Source of the DNA: Methanocorpusculum sp.
GTDB lineage: Archaea; Halobacteriota; Methanomicrobia; Methanomicrobiales; Methanocorpusculaceae
Reading direction: 5' to 3'
Assembly (NCBI GenBank): GCA_029987395.1
Contig: DALTVX010000029.1
Span: 1 to 19,619, forward strand
DNA length: 19,619 nt
Shown: piece by piece, positions 15,631 to 19,619 of the stretch
How the letters are laid out: the number at the start of each line of letters is the position of its first letter
Position numbering within the stretch: the first letter of the stretch is position 1
Made by a program: the position numbers and the translations under genes
The notes under the pieces: model-generated
Told to the model about the DNA's origin: nothing
The model's database searches: none
What the model saw: the letters and a program-made list of their open reading frames with translations, nothing else

Positions 15631-16110
15631 ATGTCAGTACCATTTAAAATACCCAAGATGCTAAAATCCGAATATGACCAACTTATTCGTAACAATGTCA
15701 TATCCAGGATAGCCTTTAGCGGCGCAGAACATCCATACATCGCACCATTTCTTTACGTCTTTGACGAGAAACATCTGTACTTTCTCTCGACACGTTACGG
15801 CAAAAAAATGAAGTTGTTCGCAGAAAATCCTCTTGTCTCCGTTGAGATCGAGGAGGTCGCCCCTGATATGTCGCACTATAAGTTCGTCACACTCATCGGA
15901 AAACTAGTGGAAGTAACGGATGCTCAACGAAAGCTCGAGGTAAAAACTCACTTCGTCCAGCTCATAACAGAGAAAAAAATCTCAGAAAACAGTCTCCAGG
16001 CCCTGGGTCACTCACCGGCTGACCCCCCTAACAACATCATTGTAGAAGATCGCATGATGGTTTGGCAATTGGTTGATGTGAAGGAGATCGTGGCGCTCAA
16101 AAACGCCTGA
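15631..16110 (+). CDS. Pyridoxamine 5'-phosphate oxidase-related flavin-binding protein
   Basis: The 159-aa product has the FMN-binding split-barrel pattern of PNPOx-like proteins: KSEYDQLIRNNVISRIAFSG, then HPYIAPFLYVFDEKHLYFLS, TRYGKKMKLFAENPLVSVEIEE and KFVTLIGKLVEV. Proteins of this type bind FMN or F420 and are often of unknown substrate; pyridoxamine oxidation itself should not be assumed. No membrane segment or signal is present. It is a single-gene unit: a divergent gene lies upstream, and a run of seven T (16119-16125) lies just past the stop. Length is normal for the group. Confidence 0.85.
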   Translation: MSVPFKIPKMLKSEYDQLIRNNVISRIAFSGAEHPYIAPFLYVFDEKHLYFLSTRYGKKMKLFAENPLVSVEIEEVAPDMSHYKFVTLIGKLVEVTDAQRKLEVKTHFVQLITEKKISENSLQALGHSPADPPNNIIVEDRMMVWQLVDVKEIVALKNA

Positions 16111-16118
16111 TCCCTTCG

Positions 16119-16125
16119 TTTTTTT
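16119..16125 (+). terminator. Poly-T terminator after the PNPOx-like gene
   Basis: Seven T residues begin 9 nt past the stop codon with no strong hairpin before them, typical of archaeal U-tract termination. Confidence 0.45.
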
Positions 16126-16144
16126 AACACTGATCCCCTTTAGG

Positions 16145-16193
16145 AAAAAAAGTAAAAATTGCTTCCCCCATACGCAAAACACATCCGTATGGG
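16145..16193 (-). terminator. Hairpin and T-tract terminator of the 45-aa gene
   Basis: CCCATACG (16167-16174) pairs with CGTATGGG (16186-16193), an 8-bp stem with an 11-nt loop. On the minus strand it is followed by TTTTTAC and then a run of seven T (16145-16151), 28 nt past the small gene's stop. Confidence 0.55.
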
Positions 16194-16221
16194 AAAATTC
16201 GTTGATTCGAATACTAGCGAA

Positions 16222-16359
16222 TCACTTCATTTTTTTCTCAAGTTTTTTGAGCTTTTTCTGGGCATCTTTGCTACCTGATTCCGCCAGCTTCGCGAGCCCT
16301 TCTGCCTTGATTTTCTTCTCTTTATTCAGTTTCCCTAGTTGTTTTTTACTTGTTGGCAT
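16222..16359 (-). CDS. Small Lys-rich hypothetical protein (45 aa)
   Basis: This short gene is easily missed. It encodes 45 aa, beginning MPTSKKQLGKLNKEKKIKAE, with about a third Lys residues and regular Leu/Ala spacing that suggests a charged amphipathic helix; ALAESGSKDAQKKLKKLEKK-like spacing is seen in the second half. A GAGGAG ribosome site (16364-16369) lies four bases before the ATG, a TATA-like CTTTATAGGG lies at 16412-16421, and a hairpin terminator follows the stop. The complete expression unit makes a real gene likely. No family is recognised. A nucleic-acid- or ribosome-associated role is a guess from its basic charge. Confidence 0.75.
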   Translation of the reverse strand: MPTSKKQLGKLNKEKKIKAEGLAKLAESGSKDAQKKLKKLEKKMK

Positions 16360-16411
16360 AATGCTCCTCGTTTAACAGATTAGTGTTAGATGTATTCCAT
16401 GTTAAAAATAT

Positions 16412-16421
16412 CCCTATAAAG
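16412..16421 (-). promoter_or_regulatory. TATA-box promoter of the 45-aa gene
   Basis: Minus-strand CTTTATAGGG lies about 55 bp before the ATG and would place the transcript start near 16391. It lies just past the Dabb gene stop, so the small gene can be expressed apart from the aspS operon. Confidence 0.4.
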
Positions 16422-16428
16422 GGGAGGA

Positions 16429-16713
16429 TCAGATGTGATAGTCCACTATCACACTTTTTTCGCTGACACTCTGCACATATTTTTTCACGACATCCACGTG
16501 ATAGGGATGTTCTGCGTAGCCACGAAGAGCCTCTTCGTCTTCCACGATGACCATAAGTGCGATATCAAAGGATCGTTTGGTGTGTGCGTAATCGATACCG
16601 ACCTCGATCTCTCTGATCTGTTCAACGACGCCTTTCATGGAAAGGAGCATGTCGCGGGTTTTTTCAGCAAAGACTATGTCTTTGAGTTTGAATAGGGCGA
16701 GATGTTTTATCAT
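16429..16713 (-). CDS. Stress-responsive A/B-barrel (Dabb) domain protein
   Basis: The 94-aa product starts MIKHLALFKLKD and continues with LLSMKGVVEQIREIEVGID, SFDIALMVIVEDEEALRGYAEHPYHVDVVKKYV and SVIVDYHI, the standard layout of the dimeric Dabb alpha/beta-barrel fold, including the HPxHxxV segment. Biochemical roles of stand-alone Dabb proteins are mostly unknown. It follows aspS by 9 nt on the same strand, so it is probably co-transcribed, though no ribosome binding site is clear. Nothing links it mechanistically to AspRS. Confidence 0.85.
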   Translation of the reverse strand: MIKHLALFKLKDIVFAEKTRDMLLSMKGVVEQIREIEVGIDYAHTKRSFDIALMVIVEDEEALRGYAEHPYHVDVVKKYVQSVSEKSVIVDYHI

Positions 16714-16722
16714 AAAAAAGTG

Positions 16723-18012
16723 TTATGGACTAACTCTGTGTCTGTCTCGTGGGAAGAGAACAGCTTCCCGGATATTTTGCAGATCGAGCATGGTCATGAC
16801 CAAACGTTCGGCGCCAAGTCCCCAGCCTGCGTGGGGCGGCATACCGTATCTGAATGGGTTCAAGTAGAACTCGAATGCGTCGGGGTTGAGCCCTTTTGCT
16901 TTGATCTGTTCAACAAGAAGGGAATAGATATGACAGCGCTGTGCGCCAGATGTGAGCTCCATTCTTGGGTGCATCATATCGAATGCACGGCAAACCTCGG
17001 GGCGGTCTTCAAACGGCATGGTGTAGAATGGTCTTGTTGAGGTGGGCCATTCGGTTACGAAGTACATCGTGCCCATCTTTTCACCAACAACTCTTTCGGC
17101 TGCGGTGGAGAGGTCGTCGCCGAATACGAGCGGTTCTCCGCCGGCGGAGGAGATCTCGATGGCTTCTTTGTAGGTGATGCGGGGGAAAGGAACGGTCGGG
17201 ATCTTGAAGTCGGTGATGCCGAGTGTCTGAAGAGCCTGGCCGCAGTTTTCTGCAACGAATCTGTATGCATACGCTACGACGTTTTCGAGCACTTTCATGG
17301 CGTCCTCTTCGTTTGCGAAGGACATTTCGATATCGATGGAGGTGGCTTCGTTCAAGTGACGGACGGTGTTGTGCTCTTCTGCACGGAATATTGCGCCGAT
17401 CTCAAAGACCCTGTCGAACCCGGCTCCCATAAGCATCTGTTTGTAGAGCTGAGGGGACTGGTTGAGGAATGCTTCTTTGTCGAAGTAGGCGAGGGGAAAG
17501 AGTTCTGTTCCTCCTTCTGTTGCTGCAGCGACGATCTTTGGGGTCTGGACCTGAGTGAATCCGTTGTCCCAGAGGTATTCGCTGATGGAACGCAGGCATG
17601 CGTCTCTGATCTGGAAGATGGCGTTGATGCGGGGTTTTCGAAGGTCGAGGTATCGGTTGTCGAGCCTGGTGTCAAGTTCAGCGAGGACTTTTTCTGAGAC
17701 GTCAAGGGGCAGCGGGGTCTCTGCACGGGAGATGACGCGAAGTGTATCAGGGATGAGTTCGCGTCCTCCGGGTGCTTTGTCGGTGGCTTTGATGGTGCCT
17801 TCGCATTCAATGACCGATTCGCGGGTGGCTTCTTTAACGGCGGCGAGTACTTCGGCGGTGACCTTCTTTTTGGGGATGGTGACCTGAAGGATCCCTGTTC
17901 TGTCACGAACGAGGAGGAATGTGAGCCCTCCAAGATCACGTTCTTCGTGGACCCAGCCTGCGATGTGTGCATGCTCAGTTGAGGGGGTCACGTCTTTTAT
18001 TGGTATGCGCAT
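16723..18012 (-). CDS. aspS: Aspartyl-tRNA synthetase, archaeal type, probably non-discriminating
   Basis: AspRS charges tRNA-Asp; non-discriminating forms also charge tRNA-Asn with Asp for later amidation by an amidotransferase. The 429-aa protein has an N-terminal OB-fold (GWVHEERDLGG), class II motif 2 (FRAEEHNTVRHLNEA) and motif 3 (GLGAERLVM). Relative to the discriminating Thermococcus kodakarensis enzyme (Trp26 and Lys85), it has His22 and Pro at the matching positions, the pattern reported for non-discriminating archaeal enzymes. A TATA-like CTATAATCTA (18041-18050) predicts a leader of about 8 nt, and no Shine-Dalgarno is seen. The Dabb gene follows. Identity is certain; tRNA specificity is inferred from two residues. 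Confidence 0.96.
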   Translation of the reverse strand: MRIPIKDVTPSTEHAHIAGWVHEERDLGGLTFLLVRDRTGILQVTIPKKKVTAEVLAAVKEATRESVIECEGTIKATDKAPGGRELIPDTLRVISRAETPLPLDVSEKVLAELDTRLDNRYLDLRKPRINAIFQIRDACLRSISEYLWDNGFTQVQTPKIVAAATEGGTELFPLAYFDKEAFLNQSPQLYKQMLMGAGFDRVFEIGAIFRAEEHNTVRHLNEATSIDIEMSFANEEDAMKVLENVVAYAYRFVAENCGQALQTLGITDFKIPTVPFPRITYKEAIEISSAGGEPLVFGDDLSTAAERVVGEKMGTMYFVTEWPTSTRPFYTMPFEDRPEVCRAFDMMHPRMELTSGAQRCHIYSLLVEQIKAKGLNPDAFEFYLNPFRYGMPPHAGWGLGAERLVMTMLDLQNIREAVLFPRDRHRVSP

Positions 18013-18057
18013 AAAATCTCTAAAGTATTAGCGGTGAAGATAGATTATAGTTTGTTC

Positions 18058-18079
18058 GAAAAAATCGCAGAAATGCGAT
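18058..18079 (-). terminator. Intrinsic-type terminator of the tup operon
   Basis: ATCGCA (18064-18069) pairs with TGCGAT (18074-18079). On the minus strand the stem is followed by a T6 run (18059-18064), about 20 nt past the tupC stop. Confidence 0.65.
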
Positions 18080-18097
18080 GATCGAATGTCTGCGGGG

Positions 18098-19150
18098 TTA
18101 TGATCCTTTAGCAATGTGCACCGCGTCGGTCCGCCAAGCGATCTGCACGAGATCTCCGGGAAGATATGTGTCCCCGGTTTGCCTGAACGGGCAGATGACC
18201 GAGAATATGCATCCGGCATCCACCATAACATGCAAAAATGCTCCCGCTCTTTCTGAGGATATTACCCTTCCTTGCACGGATATCCTTTCGGTCATGATCT
18301 CTGTTTTCGAAAGAAAAATGTCCTCGGCACGAAGCATGATCTGAACGATCCCGTCCTGAACACGAGGAGCAGGGCAGAACACCACGCCACCCGAAATCGC
18401 GGTCCCATTTCTGACGATACCGGTGAAGATGTTCTGGACGCCGACAAACTTTGCCACCTTCTCATTTATCGGATGATAAAACACCTCATCGGCAGAACCG
18501 AACTGAACGAACTCCCCGTTTATCATGACGGCAACCCGATCCGCGAGCCGCTGGCCTTGTGCCTGATCATGGGTATTTATGATAATCGTGGTCTTGTTCA
18601 CCTGGTTTTCATGAAGGATCATCTCTTCGAGCACTTTGGTTGTGATCGGATCAAGGTTCGCCGTTGGTTCGTCGAGGAACAGGATCTCAGGTTGTGTCAC
18701 AAGGACCCGGGCGAACGAAATACGCTGTCCCTCACCTCCCGAAAGTGTCCGGGTGCTTCGCCTTGCATATTCGCTCATGCCCATTTTCTCAAGGATCTCT
18801 GTTACCTGTTTTTGTCTCTTTTTTTTGGACACATATCTGTAGGAAAGGCCGAGAGCAATATTTTCCTCGACAGTTCTGTCAAAGAGCACGGTTTTTTGGA
18901 AAAGCATGCCCATTTTGTTTCGGAGATCATGAGCCGACCGTTTCGTGACTTTTTCGCCGAACAGATAGATCTCTCCTTTTGATGCCGGTTCTATGGTATC
19001 CAGCATACGGAGAAGTGTACTTTTTCCGGCGCCTGAGGGGCCGATGATGGCAAGTATCTCGCCCTTTTTCACGGAAAAGTTCAGCGGGTGAACGATCTCT
19101 TTTTTTCCGTAGCTTTTTGCAAGACCGCGGACCGAGATGATATCAGTCAT
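18098..19150 (-). CDS. tupC: Tungstate/molybdate-type ABC transporter ATP-binding protein
   Basis: The ATPase powers oxyanion uptake through the membrane permease. The 350 aa have Walker A GPSGAGKST, Q-loop LFQKT, signature LSGGEGQR, Walker B ILFLDEPTANLD and the H-loop NTHD, then a C-terminal TOBE/MOP-like domain of about 110 residues (LRAEDIFLSKTE, VQGRVISS). The start ATG 19150 overlaps the permease gene by 8 nt (ATGACTGA), with GGGAGGAT upstream inside that gene. Tungstate is favoured because the permease resembles TupB and methanogens need tungsten or molybdenum for formylmethanofuran dehydrogenase. Molybdate cannot be excluded without the binding protein, which lies outside the window. 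Confidence 0.85.
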   Translation of the reverse strand: MTDIISVRGLAKSYGKKEIVHPLNFSVKKGEILAIIGPSGAGKSTLLRMLDTIEPASKGEIYLFGEKVTKRSAHDLRNKMGMLFQKTVLFDRTVEENIALGLSYRYVSKKKRQKQVTEILEKMGMSEYARRSTRTLSGGEGQRISFARVLVTQPEILFLDEPTANLDPITTKVLEEMILHENQVNKTTIIINTHDQAQGQRLADRVAVMINGEFVQFGSADEVFYHPINEKVAKFVGVQNIFTGIVRNGTAISGGVVFCPAPRVQDGIVQIMLRAEDIFLSKTEIMTERISVQGRVISSERAGAFLHVMVDAGCIFSVICPFRQTGDTYLPGDLVQIAWRTDAVHIAKGS

Positions 19151-19619
19151 CTTTCATCCTCCCGTTAGAGTGCTGGAAATAATTCACTCCGAAGTTTACG
19201 ATCAAGGCGATCGTCAGCAGAATTATCCCTAGGGCGATGGATGTGGAGAACTCGCCCATGGATGTGTTCAGGGTTATGGCAGTTGTCAGGGTCCGAGTAA
19301 AGTGCCTGATATTTCCGCCGACCATCATAACTGCGCCAACCTCTGCGATTGCCCGGCCAAATGCCAGAACGACTGCTGATAAAATAGCAAATTTCGCCTC
19401 ACGAACCAAGGTTAAAATCGCCCGGTATGCCCGTGCGTTGAGCGCCATTGTCGTGTATTTCATTTCTTTGTCCAAACTGGAAAGTGCGGCTATGGACAGT
19501 CCGATGATCAGTGGCGAAACCAGAATGACCTGTGCAATTATCATTGCATTGGTGGTGTACAGGAGTTTTAACGGACCAAAAGGCCCCGAATTCGATACAA
19601 GGAGATAAACCAGTAATCC
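19143..19619 (-). CDS. tupB: Tungstate-type ABC transporter permease, 3' part
   Basis: The open frame runs to the window edge (158 codons plus stop), so the ATG at 19544 is internal. Visible sequence starts GLLVYLLVSNSGPFGPLKLLY and includes MIIAQVILVSPLIIGL and AFGRAIAEVGAVMMVGGNI, the cytoplasmic loop that contacts the ATPase. This is the pattern of TupB/WtpB-like permeases; several membrane helices are evident. It overlaps tupC by 8 nt. The N-terminal part and, presumably, the substrate-binding protein gene lie to the right. Confidence 0.85.
   Translation of the reverse strand, partial: GLLVYLLVSNSGPFGPLKLLYTTNAMIIAQVILVSPLIIGLSIAALSSLDKEMKYTTMALNARAYRAILTLVREAKFAILSAVVLAFGRAIAEVGAVMMVGGNIRHFTRTLTTAITLNTSMGEFSTSIALGIILLTIALIVNFGVNYFQHSNGRMKDD

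Noticed and set aside
17352..17972. 206-codon minus-strand ORF
   Set aside because: Lies entirely inside aspS in another frame; low-complexity Ser/Pro-rich translation typical of a shadow frame.
18272..18982. 236-codon plus-strand ORF
   Set aside because: Antisense to tupC, which has full ABC ATPase motifs; no ribosome site or family likeness.

Overview
The window reads as chromosomal DNA from a hydrogenotrophic methanogenic archaeon, most likely of the order Methanomicrobiales and possibly Methanocorpusculum or a relative. This placement is inferred from gene content and recalled sequence style; no search was run. The supporting genes are the F420-reducing hydrogenase alpha subunit (FrhA), the archaeal GTP cyclohydrolase MptA, a short folate-independent methionine synthase, an archaeal-type AspRS with non-discriminating signature residues, and TATA-box promoters with poly-U terminators. 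There are no rRNA or tRNA genes, no CRISPR array and no transposase.

Layout. 1-714 (-): 5' part of frhA, cut by the window edge. 715-1136: AT-rich gap with several short inverted repeats. 1137-4003 (-): a translationally coupled pair, an unrecognised 614-aa protein followed by a divergent LarC-like nickel-cofactor protein. 4198-5133 (-): mptA, then a 412-bp AT-rich gap. 5546-9326 (-): an operon of two related membrane proteins with PFW/PIW motifs and a RecQ helicase. 9351-13571 (+), fired from the same divergent promoter region: an acyl-CoA ligase, a 647-aa single-chain ECF transporter (TrpP-like S domain plus two ATPases) and its EcfT partner.

13572-14321 is the most unusual stretch. After the ecfT terminator comes a hairpin-rich segment, then two tandem blocks of about 255-261 bp. 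Both blocks have the same plan: a hairpin with a T-run, a second hairpin, an AT-rich spacer, and a 98-bp core framed by long-range inverted arms. The cores are about 89% identical without gaps. All six arm copies in block A carry AGGGAGCAC, while all six in block B carry GTGTCAC, so the arm sequence has changed in concert within a block while the core stayed fixed. A 73-aa degenerate HNH-type zinc protein (14322-14543, -) is transcribed toward these blocks.

14635-19619: methionine synthase (-), a PNPOx-like flavin protein (+), a previously untracked 45-aa Lys-rich small protein (-), a Dabb-domain protein and aspS (-, operon), then the tungstate-type ABC transporter genes tupC and the 3' part of tupB (-, overlapping), cut by the right edge.

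Functionally the window mixes core methanogen metabolism (hydrogenase, tetrahydromethanopterin synthesis, methionine, tungstate uptake) with three poorly explained modules: the 614-aa/LarC pair, the PFW-protein/RecQ operon, and the arm-switched repeat blocks with the HNH-like gene.
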